Origin: Protula sp. h YS-2021
Taxonomy: Eukaryota > Annelida > Polychaeta > Sabellida > Serpulidae
Length of the DNA: 64,000 bases
Direction of reading: 5' to 3'
NCBI GenBank assembly: GCA_949752745.1
Contig: OX457028.1
Coordinates: 3,199,996 to 3,263,995 of the forward strand
Positions 52,546 to 63,271 of this stretch are shown here, piece after piece. Positions within the stretch are counted from its first letter, which is position 1, and every line of letters starts with the position of its first letter. The notes under the pieces are model-generated. The model was not told the origin of the DNA. It searched no databases and saw only the letters and a list, made by a program, of their open reading frames with translations. The position numbers and the translations under genes are program-made.

Positions 52546-54311
52546 AAACCTATAAACAATTTAAACATGTGCATACAGCGTGACTCTTTCAACTTGTTAT
52601 TGATTCAAATAGGAAGAAATCAAACAACAATGTATAGGATTAACTGGGCCAGGGTACTCATATCAAAGTCGTTTAATATATTAAAAATTATACATTCAAT
52701 GTCAGTTCTAGATGTAGGCAATGCCACAAAGAAAAATACAAACTGAAATAAACAACTTTATTTGGCGATATAAACCAGCCATAATTGCAAACTACGATGA
52801 AGCAGGTATGAAAGCTATAGATGTGGAAAGTCAATTTAAAGCATTTAGAATGTCCTGAATTTGGCACATACTAAAAGAAGCCGGATGGAACCAACACATA
52901 GGAATAATGTTCCAGCCTATGGGGGACTGCAATTTTTGCTGTGATGCCATTATCATGTAAATAATTTGCCTCAACTGCCCTTATTTTACCAAAACTTGCT
53001 AAAAATTGCCAACATGATAATATTTTCGAGACACTATTATATGGAATAATACAGAGATAATAATAGACGGTCAAAGTGTATTCGCCCAAAGTTGGTTCTA
53101 CAAGAGAATAGTTTTTTTTGCGTTATTACACAATCATGGCCAATTTTTAGCTCATGAGAATTTTCTACATAAATATAAAATTAAATTACTAATTGCTTAA
53201 AATACTCTGGGTTGATAAGTGACATCCAAAAATCAAATAATAGAGGCTCTGTATTAGCCGACGCATCTGGCACAATTAGACCAACAATAAATTTAATAGT
53301 AATATAGTTCAATTTAGCAGTGGAATCAAAATCAATATATCTAAAAGTAAAAAGTAAGTTCTTTTATAACGAAATTTTATCTCTAGTACCGACACAGCAT
53401 CCAGAATCACAAAAATGGCTTCTAAACGATGATATAGATAAAACCACATTTTATAATAGCCTAAAACAAATGTACAGATGAGCCCAAATTATTATCCCTA
53501 CAATTTAAAATTATTCATAATGTTAACAATTGAGGATCAAATCTGTTTAAATGGGGAATAAGGACAAGTGAAATCTGTGAGCTTTGTAACAGCCGTGAAT
53601 CAGGCTCAGTAACATATTCTTTAACTAAGTGCTCTAAAACAAAAGCATTAGATGATATCTTTACTCAGATGGATCCGGAAAGAAAGTTTACAATTAATAT
53701 TAGCGCAAATGATTTTATTTTTGGCGTCAGAGATATGTCATTCAATCATATTATTATCATCATTAAATTCTACATTTGTTACACACGAGACTATAAAAAG
53801 AAGTTTTCTTGTGATATTTTACTGAATGAAATTTACAAAAGAATACAAGTTGATAAAATCTATCTTTTGAAACCAAAATTTCTCAAAAAGTGAGGACATT
53901 ACAAAAACATTGTTGAAGCAAGAGAAGCGTTCACTGCATAGTAATTCCACAGCAAACGCGTTCAGACAGTCAGTAAATACTTTATTTCAAAATCTGTTAG
54001 ATAATATCACATTTTAACTAAGGATTTTTTCTTTATGTGTGTGCTGTGAGGAAGGTGATAGAATAAAATATATATAAACATATAATATACATATGAATTA
54101 TTGCTTTTGTGAAATAATTTAAAAACATATAGAGTAAATGTGGATGCTGAGACATAAAAGGACGTAATATATTGTTTCAATTATTTATCAGTGGAATAAT
54201 AAAGCCAAAATTACCAACTTAAAAACGAAAGTAAAAATGATATATCACTTTCAAACATGTAACATGAAACATTGGACTTACAAGTTTATCTCTGTTTTGT
54301 ATTTAATTAAA

Positions 54312-54442
54312 ACTTATAGCGTTCTAGTCTCTAGCCGTTATGGCTGGCAAGACGAATGAGAGAGTGGTTTGGGTACAAATGTTTATTGCCTGACTGCTGA
54401 ACACATTATGCATAAAACAAACATACTTTAAGAAACTGTCCA
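54312..54442 (-). repeat. split direct repeat B2
   Basis: ACTTATAGCGTTCTAGTCTC... to AAGAAACTGTCCA; same as 54867-54997. Confidence 0.9.
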
Positions 54443-54521
54443 CTAACCAGACTAACATATTCAACATAAAACTGTACTTGTAAACAATTAAACAGGGAAG
54501 GGGAAGGGGGATGGAGGTGGG

Positions 54522-54866
54522 TCTCTGGAAGCGCTTGCTTGACCAGTGCTTGCTTTGCATTTGTGAGGGGAAGCTTGGAAGAGCCTTGTTATGTACCGTC
54601 CGACTTAATCCCTGCACGACTCAACGGCCAATAGAACACAGGCATGACAGAAGGTACTCTGGGGCGAGCTCCGCCCCCGAGTTACTGAGTGTGTGCTTCG
54701 CTCCCGCCTTGCATGACGGCACGCTGTAAGCCGAGACGCTCTGTCTACATCTCCGTCTGGCACGCTCCGTCGCTGTCAAGTCGAGTAGCGTGGGGGATTA
54801 AGGGGGAAAAGGGGCAGCGCATCACCAGAGTTTTAAAATCAAATAACACTTTATTTTTTAATTAAA
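54522..54866 (-). repeat. split direct repeat A2
   Basis: TCTCTGGAAGCGCTTGCTTG... to ...TTTTTTAATTAAA; matches 59077-59421 over 345 bases by eye. Confidence 0.95.
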
Positions 54867-54997
54867 ACTTATAGCGTTCTAGTCTCTAGCCGTTATGGCT
54901 GGCAAGACGAATGAGAGAGTGGTTTGGGTACAAATGTTTATTGCCTGACTGCTGAACACATTATGCATAAAACAAACATACTTTAAGAAACTGTCCA
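54867..54997 (-). repeat. split direct repeat B1
   Basis: Directly abuts A2. Same sequence as B2. Confidence 0.9.
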
Positions 54998-55030
54998 AAT
55001 ACCCAAACCACGAAGTGTTACTTGTAGTAG

Positions 55031-56017
55031 TTAGGACAAGGCGTTTTGAACGTTTGATCCCATGGTTTTTGCACAATTCAGGCGTAGACTCAGAGGGACG
55101 TCAGTGTATTGCGTGTAGGACTCCGATGTCCAGTCTCCTTGGCTCTTAATCACTTGCGGTGGCAGCCCACAGGCAAGAGCAAAGGTAGCCCCGGCTCGTC
55201 GTAGGCTATGGCCGCTGTAGGCTGAGTCATCTAGCCCAACAGCACGCAGTTTGCATTTCAGCATCGACGAGAACGCTGCGTGGGAGAGAGGGACGGTGGA
55301 GTCCGGGGTTCTGTAGGAGAAAAGCGCCGCTTTACCATGTGCGGGCGAAAGGCGGAGGTGGTGTTTTAACGCTGCAGTGGGGCATACTGTAGACTGCTCT
55401 ACCTCTGGGATTGGGATGACGAGGGCTCGTGAAAAGTTGCGAAGTGTTTTGGTGCGTTTTACGTGAACTAGGGCGCCATCTGCACACAGCGTTACGTCAT
55501 CACGGCAGAGGTCAGTTCTACAGTCGTGGCTAGTCTGGGTACGGGATAGCAGCGAGGACTTGCGCAGAAAGGTAAAGAAGCCCATGAGACAAGCAGCCCA
55601 GAAGCAGGCCTCTAATGGTTGCGAGAGGTCGAGAACTCCTCGGACGCGCTGCAAGATATCCAGCGAGAGCGGTAGTTTCTGTCGGGGTGGCGTACCTTTC
55701 TGCGTGTCGATTCCTTTCAATAGCGTCTTCACGAAGTGGTTATTCTCAATGGGGTTCGTGTAACCCAGCTCCAAGTGGAGTAGGCGAACTGCAGCGAGAT
55801 AGCATTTCACGGACTGGGGTTTCAGGGATCGGCTGAGAAAACACGCGTAACGGAGCACGGTCGTAGTTTCTGCGGGGGCTGGGCGCATCCTAAAGGCTTG
55901 GCAGAAGGCCAGGTAAGACTTCAGCTGAGCCGAGTACGTTTCACGAGTGCTTTCTGCTAGGGCTGCTCTGCGGAATAGGGCCACTTCGTTGTCCAAAATT
56001 TGTGTCTCCCGTACCAC
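55031..56017 (-). CDS. tyrosine recombinase (YR) of the Ngaro element
   Basis: 328 aa. N-terminal SAM-like DNA-binding part (STRETYSAQLKSYLAFCQAF), then the catalytic domain: R152 (FLRKSS), H270-S-L-R273 (GHSLRRAGATFA), W296 and Tyr301 or Tyr304 (GDWTSESYTQYTD). Role: joins the circular DNA copy to the chromosome. The start overlaps the RT/RNase H ORF by 61 bases in another frame, as in DIRS-group elements. Intact. Confidence 0.93.
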   Translation of the reverse strand: MVRETQILDNEVALFRRAALAESTRETYSAQLKSYLAFCQAFRMRPAPAETTTVLRYACFLSRSLKPQSVKCYLAAVRLLHLELGYTNPIENNHFVKTLLKGIDTQKGTPPRQKLPLSLDILQRVRGVLDLSQPLEACFWAACLMGFFTFLRKSSLLSRTQTSHDCRTDLCRDDVTLCADGALVHVKRTKTLRNFSRALVIPIPEVEQSTVCPTAALKHHLRLSPAHGKAALFSYRTPDSTVPLSHAAFSSMLKCKLRAVGLDDSAYSGHSLRRAGATFALACGLPPQVIKSQGDWTSESYTQYTDVPLSLRLNCAKTMGSNVQNALS

Positions 56018-57630
56018 TCCTGGAACAAACGACGCATAGCAATTGGTGACATGTGGTGCCGGAGGTCAGCGAGCGGGACGTGGCCGAATGCATACGTGGC
56101 ATGTGGAAGGCTGGATAGTCGCGAAATGGCATCCGGGAGCTTATTAAGTTTCGTGTTTACGTAGGCGGCACATATTTTAATGTCAAACTTAACGCATAAT
56201 ATTAGTATTTCGCATAAAACATCGGACGCAATAGTGTTTCTAATTCTTCCTCGGTTAAGGGCATAAAGGGTTGCTTTATTATCCGAATATAGTTGAACCG
56301 TCTTAGAAGCGCAGAACGGTGCCCAGCGGCGCAGCGCCAAAAGAACAGCAGCTAGTTCTTTCGTATTTATGTCGCAATCATTGATGGCGGGCATATCCGT
56401 GGCGAAGTTGCAATAGAGCCAGTCTATGGCTCTATTGTGGCAAACGACCGCTGCGCCTGCAGCAGTCGGGCTTGCGTCTGTGGCAATGTGAAAGGCGCGA
56501 TCGGGAACATCCCTTTGGGAGGAAAAGAGAGATGTACCGTTGAATGAGGCGCAAAGCACATTAAGCAGTAGTAAGTCTCGGCGAGTGTCCGTAGTGATAC
56601 GGGTGCGGTGGTTAGGGCGACGTAGTGACGTCATAAGCACGATTAGACGACGCATGGCCGGACGTATGACACTGACAACACGTCCGACCCAGTTCAGTTT
56701 CCCCAGCAGGGTCTGGAGGTCGCGTTTTGAGAGCCGTCTGTTGTCGGGACTTGCGTAGTGGGAGAGAAGGGTTTGGACTTCGCATAGCTTATCCGTGGGA
56801 ATTGACAGCGTGCAGTCGGTGGAGTCGATAGTCACTCCGAGAAACGTTAGTCTGCGCGTAGGGGAGATGCATTTCTCCCAGTTGATTGCGAAACCAAGCG
56901 ACCGGAGGAGCCGTATCAAGCATTGCATTGCCTTGAGCGTGTCGTCAAATGTATCAGCGGTAATAAAAAAGTCATCGAGGTAGCAAATTATTGCTTTTAT
57001 ACCTTGTTTTTTAAGCATGCGGCAGACACTCTGAGTAATACGATGGAAAATACCAACGCTTAATGAAGCCCCGAAGGGCAAGCGGGTATCTACAAGGTAT
57101 GTGTGATGTTTATTACCCTTAAATTTCCACTTTAAGCCCGTTAGACGTTGGGACGCTTCGCTGAGCGGGACCTGCCGATAAGCTGATTTAAGGTCCACTT
57201 TTGCCATAAACGAGTTTCTACTGACCATATCGGCAGCGATGTCCACGGATGTAAAAACATGTTTGTCGGGGGTGGCGTGGGAGTTGACAGAAAGGCCTTC
57301 TGGTTGCGAGCAATCGTGAATTAGCCTGATTTCACCGTTTTCTTTGGGTATGGCGGAGAGCGGGGAGACAATGGCCGGTTTTTCTACCACTACTTTATAG
57401 CGACCCAGGGCAATTTCCTTGTTTATTTCGCTCTCTACCTCATCACGATATTGTCGCTCAGCCACGCGGCTGTTGGGGGCTTCGGCACACTGAATATTTT
57501 CCGTGCGAACGTTAACGATATCGAACCCATTACGTAATCCGTTGAGAATAAATACCTTGTCCTTATCCGTTTCAAGTTGTCGTTCCCATTCGTCGAGCCG
57601 GTCAGACAGTGGGCTAGAGACGGCGTGCCG
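55957..57630 (-). CDS. reverse transcriptase-RNase H of the Ngaro element
   Basis: The frame is open from the codon after the gag TAG (57631-57633) to 55957 (558 codons). No ATG occurs until well inside the RT, so expression is probably by reading through the gag stop. RT blocks: PKENGEIRLIHDCSQPEGLS, VDLKSAYRQVPL, LPFGASLSVGIFHRI, CYLDDFFITA, LGFAINWEKC and TFLGV. RNase H: HIATDASPTAAGAAVV, TKELAAVLLALRRWAP and QLYSDNKATLYALNRG. Intact. Confidence 0.95.
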   Translation of the reverse strand, partial: RHAVSSPLSDRLDEWERQLETDKDKVFILNGLRNGFDIVNVRTENIQCAEAPNSRVAERQYRDEVESEINKEIALGRYKVVVEKPAIVSPLSAIPKENGEIRLIHDCSQPEGLSVNSHATPDKHVFTSVDIAADMVSRNSFMAKVDLKSAYRQVPLSEASQRLTGLKWKFKGNKHHTYLVDTRLPFGASLSVGIFHRITQSVCRMLKKQGIKAIICYLDDFFITADTFDDTLKAMQCLIRLLRSLGFAINWEKCISPTRRLTFLGVTIDSTDCTLSIPTDKLCEVQTLLSHYASPDNRRLSKRDLQTLLGKLNWVGRVVSVIRPAMRRLIVLMTSLRRPNHRTRITTDTRRDLLLLNVLCASFNGTSLFSSQRDVPDRAFHIATDASPTAAGAAVVCHNRAIDWLYCNFATDMPAINDCDINTKELAAVLLALRRWAPFCASKTVQLYSDNKATLYALNRGRIRNTIASDVLCEILILCVKFDIKICAAYVNTKLNKLPDAISRLSSLPHATYAFGHVPLADLRHHMSPIAMRRLFQEWYGRHKFWTTKWPYSAEQP

Positions 57631-58638
57631 CTAGTCTCTGTGAGCAATCTCGGGGTGGTTCTGGAAACATTTCAGGCAGGCATGCATGAATCGGCAGTTT
57701 AGTAGACTGCAACCCCGGCGTGAATTAAAGTTGCGACAAATTTCCGTGCCGTTCGGGGCCCTTGGAGCTTCCACCCTGGGTCTAGCGTGCTGCTTCCGGG
57801 TGGATGTTGATTGGGCGCGAGACGAGAAGCAACATATGCCTAGGAGATACGTATCGTCGTCTCCCCAACGGATTTGCCCCGACGCCACCCGTTGCCGGTA
57901 TTCGAAATCATACCTCATACAGTTGGCTAGCGGGTAATACTCGCACATATCTCCAAACTTTATGCCGTAGAGATTGTAGCGATCACGCTCGTCTTCCGTC
58001 TCCAACTGTCCTGAGCGCTTTAGGGCGCTAAAGATGCGGGCGTGGCCTTTCACCCACTGCTGCCACGTGGTGTCCTCAGGCCTCACGCGTTTCGCCGCGC
58101 TCGTCACGATCACTTTCGCATCACCGTTCGACGATAACACTGTCTCTGTGTCCTGACTCCCCAGGAAGGGTCCACAGAAATCTTGGACAAATAATGGTCG
58201 CGTGTTACCTGGGGTTCTCCCGGTCTGCCATGGGTCGTCGTCCGGGGTCTGCGGCTTGTCCACGAGGGAGTCCAGCATGGCTGTCATCGTCTCTGTGTTA
58301 AGGCGTGGAAGGTCATTCAGGGTAGCTGGTGCCGCGTCGCTGCGTAGCCGGGGTCTGTCGGCCGGAAATTTCTCAATGATGTCCGATGTGGGACCGGTAC
58401 GGGAACTCGCACTGTCGGACTTTGCGTCCTTAAGGTCTGCGACGGCCGCTAGCAGCATTCTCTCTTGGCCGAGCGAGAGTTTTAGCGCCTTAATGACGAC
58501 CTTGTCAATGTGCAGTACACTGTCGATGGAAAAGAATTCCTCGCTCAGGAGAGCGTCGACAGTGGATTCGAGAAGGTTTCTCGACGCAGCCCATTCTTTC
58601 AACTCTTTAATTGCACTGTCGACTTTATCCTTATTCAT
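57631..58638 (-). CDS. Gag-like protein of the Ngaro element
   Basis: 335 aa. Helical N-terminus (MNKDKVDSAIKELKEWAASR), a middle region with WQQWVKGHARIFSALKRSGQ, and a C-terminal CCCH zinc finger, C-x8-C-x4-C-x3-H (CRNFNSRRGCSLLNCRFMHA), then CLKCFQNHPEIAH. DIRS/Ngaro gag proteins commonly carry such a finger. Stop TAG followed by CGG. Confidence 0.85.
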   Translation of the reverse strand: MNKDKVDSAIKELKEWAASRNLLESTVDALLSEEFFSIDSVLHIDKVVIKALKLSLGQERMLLAAVADLKDAKSDSASSRTGPTSDIIEKFPADRPRLRSDAAPATLNDLPRLNTETMTAMLDSLVDKPQTPDDDPWQTGRTPGNTRPLFVQDFCGPFLGSQDTETVLSSNGDAKVIVTSAAKRVRPEDTTWQQWVKGHARIFSALKRSGQLETEDERDRYNLYGIKFGDMCEYYPLANCMRYDFEYRQRVASGQIRWGDDDTYLLGICCFSSRAQSTSTRKQHARPRVEAPRAPNGTEICRNFNSRRGCSLLNCRFMHACLKCFQNHPEIAHRD

Positions 58639-58684
58639 TTTTTTTGTTTCCTTGCTCTCTCAGTGTTTTTTTATACAGTTATAG

Positions 58685-59076
58685 GGGGCTCACTGCTTGG
58701 CCGTAATTGCAATTAATGCCCTATTCAGACGGCACTGATCAGGCAAGATCTTAATTGCAATTAGAGTACTCACGCATATTGATGCCCCAAATCCTAACAA
58801 TCCCTTGCACTAATTGCAATTCAGAGTCCAAGCTTGTCAGCTGTCCGGGTGACGCTTGTTAGGCTTAACAATTGATATCCACAAATTGCAATTAAGAGCT
58901 TCAAGTTTATACACAATGTCGCATATATCACACTTTTATTTATTGGTTTTTTTATATATACATTTTATTCCCTTTACCTTACGCCCTGTATCAATCGTTA
59001 TCCTGAAAGCTACTTTAATCAAATGTAATTATCCTGTGTATCCTTTTCTTTTTTTTTTTTTTTTTTTTTCTTTTTC
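58685..59076. other. Ngaro 5' untranslated region
   Basis: Holds several TTGCAATTA-type motifs (AATTGCAATTA at 58708, 58750, 58816, 58883) and ends with a T-rich run (59045-59070) next to A1. No coding. Confidence 0.5.
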
Positions 59077-59421
59077 TCTCTGGAAGCGCTTGCTTGACCA
59101 GTGCTTGCTTTGCATTTGTGAGGGGAAGCTTGGAAGAGCCTTGTTATGTACCGTCCGACTTAATCCCTGCACGACTCAACGGCCAATAGAACACAGGCAT
59201 GACAGAAGGTACTCTGGGGCGAGCTCCGCCCCCGAGTTACTGAGTGTGTGCTTCGCTCCCGCCTTGCATGACGGCACGCTGTAAGCCGAGACGCTCTGTC
59301 TACATCTCCGTCTGGCACGCTCCGTCGCTGTCAAGTCGAGTAGCGTGGGGGATTAAGGGGGAAAAGGGGCAGCGCATCACCAGAGTTTTAAAATCAAATA
59401 ACACTTTATTTTTTAATTAAA
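59077..59421 (-). repeat. split direct repeat A1
   Basis: Right tip of the Ngaro element; matches A2. Confidence 0.95.
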
Positions 59422-59444
59422 GAGCTGTAAGACTTTGTTTTTAC

Positions 59445-59564
59445 CTGCACACGTTGTGCCATAGCTCTTCACTCGGTACCATTCAGTACATGCTAGGCAT
59501 TCTGCTACTCCGTCATCATTTCTGTCTGTGCATTGAATGCAATGCTTAACAGTGCTGTTACATT
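59445..59564 (-). CDS. Cys-rich (EGF/furin-like) exon of a minus-strand gene
   Basis: Acceptor CGAATTCAG, donor TGCAG|GTAAAA on the minus strand. Phase 1 in and out, 120 bases. Reads CNSTVKHCIQCTDRNDDGVA then ECLACTEWYRVKSYGTTCAG; spacing C..C..C is typical of extracellular Cys-rich modules. The Ngaro element sits 23 bases from the donor, inside the following intron. Confidence 0.6.
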
Positions 59565-62500
59565 CTGAATTCGGAACAATATCAATACATATTATAATTA
59601 GTGATGGCATAAAAATACAGCTGTCATTTATATACCGCTTTTTCTAGTTAAGGTCCTGAGCAGTTCAAAGTTCTTACACTTAGCACTTCACATGCATGAG
59701 TACAGCTGTTTTACGGGTCAGTTGTTACAATAGGCGTTTAAACTTACGCCTATTGACTTATGCTATTTAGGCAATATAAAACCCAAAAAAACTTGAATAT
59801 GTCAGCCAAACGTCAACCAAAATTGCATTTGTTTTGCGCTATTTCTCGCTAACATTTTATAGGGTTCATAAAGATTTAGAGAACTAGACTGAATTTTGCT
59901 ACACGTAGCGAAATGGCACCCACTTGCAATGGTACAAACTATCTGGTCAAAGATATATTTTTCATTGTTTCGACATAATTATCAGCATCCAAATTATTGA
60001 ACGAGTACATCGAAGTAAATATAATGTAATCTCTTTGGGGTACAAATAATCAAATTCAGTTTTCTAACCGTTTTCGAGATAATGGTCAACTTCCGGTTTT
60101 TGACCTTGGCCATGATGTACATCTTATATAACGTCCTTTAGGGGTAAAGGGTCGAAAGTAAGCTCAAAATCTCTCTATCTCTAAAGTTTACGAGATAATG
60201 GTCAACAACCTTGACCATGACGAAGGAGTCAAGGTCACCGAGGTACCTCTAATATCACGTCTTTTAGGCCCAAAGGGTCGCAAATGAGCTCAAAATCGCT
60301 CTAACCGTTTTCGAGATAATGGACAATTTGTCTCTAACTGATTACAATATACAAAAGTCACATGACCTTGACCTTGACCCTTAATGCCGAGATTCAGTCC
60401 ACGATGCTACTGCCTATTGACACCGTACACGTGTTGAAACAAGAGTTTGAGCGCTATTTCCAGCATTTTTTCGTGGTGAGTAGCTGTTTGAAAAATATTT
60501 TGACCTCAATTTGACCTTGAACATGAAGTCAGGATCAAAAGATTTCGCGAATTTCACGACAACTCCTTACTTTCTATGCCTCTGCCAAATGCCGTCTCTC
60601 TCCTACAAACCCTGTAGGAGGAGTGCTCTGGAAACCACTTTGAGGTAAAAAACTTTGACCTCAATTTGACCTTGACGTGAAGGTCTAGGTAAAAACATTG
60701 CGGATTTCACGACATCTCATCACCCTCTATCTCTGTGCCAAACTTCATTGTCCTACGTCAAATAGCGTAGGAGGAGTTTTCTGGAAACCTCCGGGACAGA
60801 AAAAAAACAAAAACAAAAAAGGGAAGGAAAAAACGACCAGAATTCTTTTCAAAGCATAGCCATTTGCAAACCATGTTTGCAAGTGGGAATAAAGCGAGTG
60901 CGGAGCAAATTTAAAAATCATTATAAGCATATCCTCTCAAGTAATTAATTCAAAATGATAGAGGAACAACATCCAACTGATAGAGAAACAAATCCAACTG
61001 ATAGAGAAACAACATCCTACTGATAGAGAAAGAACATCCAACTGACGGAGAAACATCCAACTGATAGAGAAACAACAGAAATGATCAGTATTCAGTTTAT
61101 GTCAATTCAAATCGTATTCTATCCTGCTCCTTGCTCCTTGGAAAAATCTTAGCATGTTAACTTAATATTAAAATCAGCACATAAAACAGAACACATGAAC
61201 ACGTTTAATTTAAAAATCAAAAACGTAGTGTTTTCTAGTTGTTCTCTGTATTCATATATAAAAAAGATTATCCAAGACTATAAATTATTTTTTTCCGCTC
61301 TATTTTTGATCTTTTTTGTAAACCACAGGACCGGTGCTTTTGATTAAATTAATACTTGATGATACTTTCAATTAGTTTGCATACAGAATAAAACACTTGT
61401 ATCGAATATTTAATGATTCATGTCAAGTTTGCAAATGGAAAATTGTAAAATGTGTACACCACAGTTTCACTATATAATCTATTTCAGTAGTTCTGGACCA
61501 GCCAGTTCATCTTTTTTGCTATATATAGTTCTTAAATTTCCATATTTTGTTTTTGTCGGAGGAGGAACATATGTGATATATTGTATAACATATATAGGGT
61601 AATAACGGATTGCTTTATTACATATTTAGATCTGCATTGTAGAATGCCACTTTCTCTGATCACACAACTACTGTATTGTCCATGCACTTGACTGGACATT
61701 TTAACCAATAACAACATAAGCAATATGGGTTCAGAAAACAGTAGTTTGGACCTCTGCTATTAATGTTGTCTAAGTTCATTTTTTTCACATTTGGATAGTA
61801 AGGCTTCTTACTAAGAATTGTAATATTTTTTCCAAATCTGATTAATAAGCTCGTCTTCAACGATTTGTTATCATTTCAGTTCAGTTGCTTTATTGTTAAT
61901 ACAAAGTTGTTAATTTCATTATTAGATTTATTTAGGAATTTGAATCTTATTCACTTAAATTAGATTTAAGATTTAATTAGATTTAAATTTCATTCAATTA
62001 TGGAATAAGAAATAGATTTTAACAGACATACTTAAGAATAGGTATATAAATGATTGGATTATAGTATAAGCTTTCGAAGCTCCGGCTAAGTGGTCAATAG
62101 TCACACTTTTTTCTCACTTCGTTGCTACTATAAACATAATATTTAAGAATCACATGTTGTGCAAGTGATACTACTAGATTGCTGGCTGTTCCCTATATTT
62201 AATGTGAAACAGAGACTTGCTGGACCCACAACCTTCTGCACAAAAATGGTGACTTTATGAAATAATCTACTCATTCCAGTTGTAAAATTCACCAAAACTT
62301 CTACTCTCCTCCCTGGTCCTCTCCCCTCCATTAGGCGCACAGATGCTCAGATTCCCCTCTTCTTACAGATTGCTGTTTTCGTTCTTATTCATTTAATGTT
62401 GATATTATTAAATAACTAAATAAATTTTGCCATAAAGATTGTACAATTCATAACCGCTGCAAAGGCCAAGATTAAGCTAAACATTCTTTTCAATCAATGT

Positions 62501-62980
62501 GCCGCAAGATGAATATTTCATTGAATCTCCAATTTATTGCAGATATCATTAATTAAATTGTCAAATTTTGGAGTCATTTAATTTCAGATGTCGATTGTAA
62601 CATACTTAAACCTGTTATAATTTTTTTTCGGTTGAAATCTGCTACTAGAGTTGATTATGTGATTTGTTTAACAACAGGGCCGACACATAGTAGGTCACCT
62701 TGTATCAATATAATCTACCAACGAATCATGTGACTGTAATTATTCACAGATGATTGACACAAGCGCGCAACGGCTGTTATGACCTCTTGTGTTTTGCGTC
62801 TGTGTGCTGTTACGTCTTTTGAACAATAATAAAACGGATTTGCTTAGAAAATAAGACTTGTTTTACTGATCTCCATATCGGGGGAGATTAGAAACACTTT
62901 TTTCCGTTCTGCTGTCTGTCTAAATCCCTTAACTCAACGCAGACAATTTTTGTCACATAGCTATCAGCGAAAAACGAATA
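59565..62980. other. intergenic or intronic DNA with dispersed repeats
   Basis: 60050-60330 has ATGGTCAACTTCCGGTTTTTGACC-type units; 60440-60805 holds two units of the AGGAGG...TCTGGAAACC / TTTGACCTTGA repeat also found inverted at 31120-31385. 60955-61072 has six units of AACTGATAGAGAAACAACATCC. No gene recognised in 61090-62980. 62790-62910 (GTTTTGCGTCTGTGTGCTG...AATAATAAAACGG...) looks LTR-like, but no partner was found. Confidence 0.5.
60955..61072 (+). repeat. 21-22 bp tandem repeat, six units
   Basis: Units of ACTGATAGAGAAACAACATCC with one ACTGACGG variant. Confidence 0.9.
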
Positions 62981-63271
62981 TTGTTGCTATTTTGTGGGCA
63001 ATTACACAATTTTACCCAGTGTAAAAGAGAGGGGGTCCAGTTCAGAAGCAAGAGAAGCCGACCAAACGCCAAGTGTTTGAAAGTACAAGGGCCACGTAAT
63101 CAAGAAAATATCAACAGAGAACAATTGGTTCCAAATATTGAAAATAGAGTTAATTCAGTGACTTCCGTCAAGGCAGGAACCAATTCTTCTGGAATGTCCT
63201 CACTACCGGGAGTAGCTTTGCTAAGGCCGGAGGTTGAATCTCTGTCGAACGCAGTGCCAAATGTACATTAA
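62981..63271 (+). pseudogene. possible LTR-retroelement Gag remnant
   Basis: About 96 codons; LFCGQLHNFTQCKREG resembles a CCHC zinc knuckle that has lost its first Cys. It follows an LTR-like stretch at 62790-62910. No other retroelement domain was recognised. Weak. Confidence 0.3.

Larger units (their letters stand above)
48740..53910 (+). mobile_element. decayed LINE (L1/Tx1-like)
   Basis: ORF1-like coiled coil and RNA-binding segment, then an ORF2-like AP endonuclease and reverse transcriptase, all broken by many stops and frame changes. The order is that of an L1-type LINE. The end near 53900 has the basic C-terminal part (FYICYTRDYKKKF). Boundaries are approximate. Confidence 0.8.
54312..59421 (-). 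mobile_element. Ngaro-type tyrosine-recombinase retrotransposon, 5,110 bp
   Basis: On the minus strand: repeat A1 (59077-59421), gag, RT/RNase H, tyrosine recombinase, repeat B1 (54867-54997), A2 (54522-54866), then a 79-bp spacer and B2 (54312-54442). This A1-ORFs-B1-A2-B2 order is the split direct repeat structure of Ngaro elements. A1 and A2 have equal length (345) and appear identical by eye; B1 and B2 are each 131. All ORFs are open, so the insertion is probably young. Confidence 0.9.
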
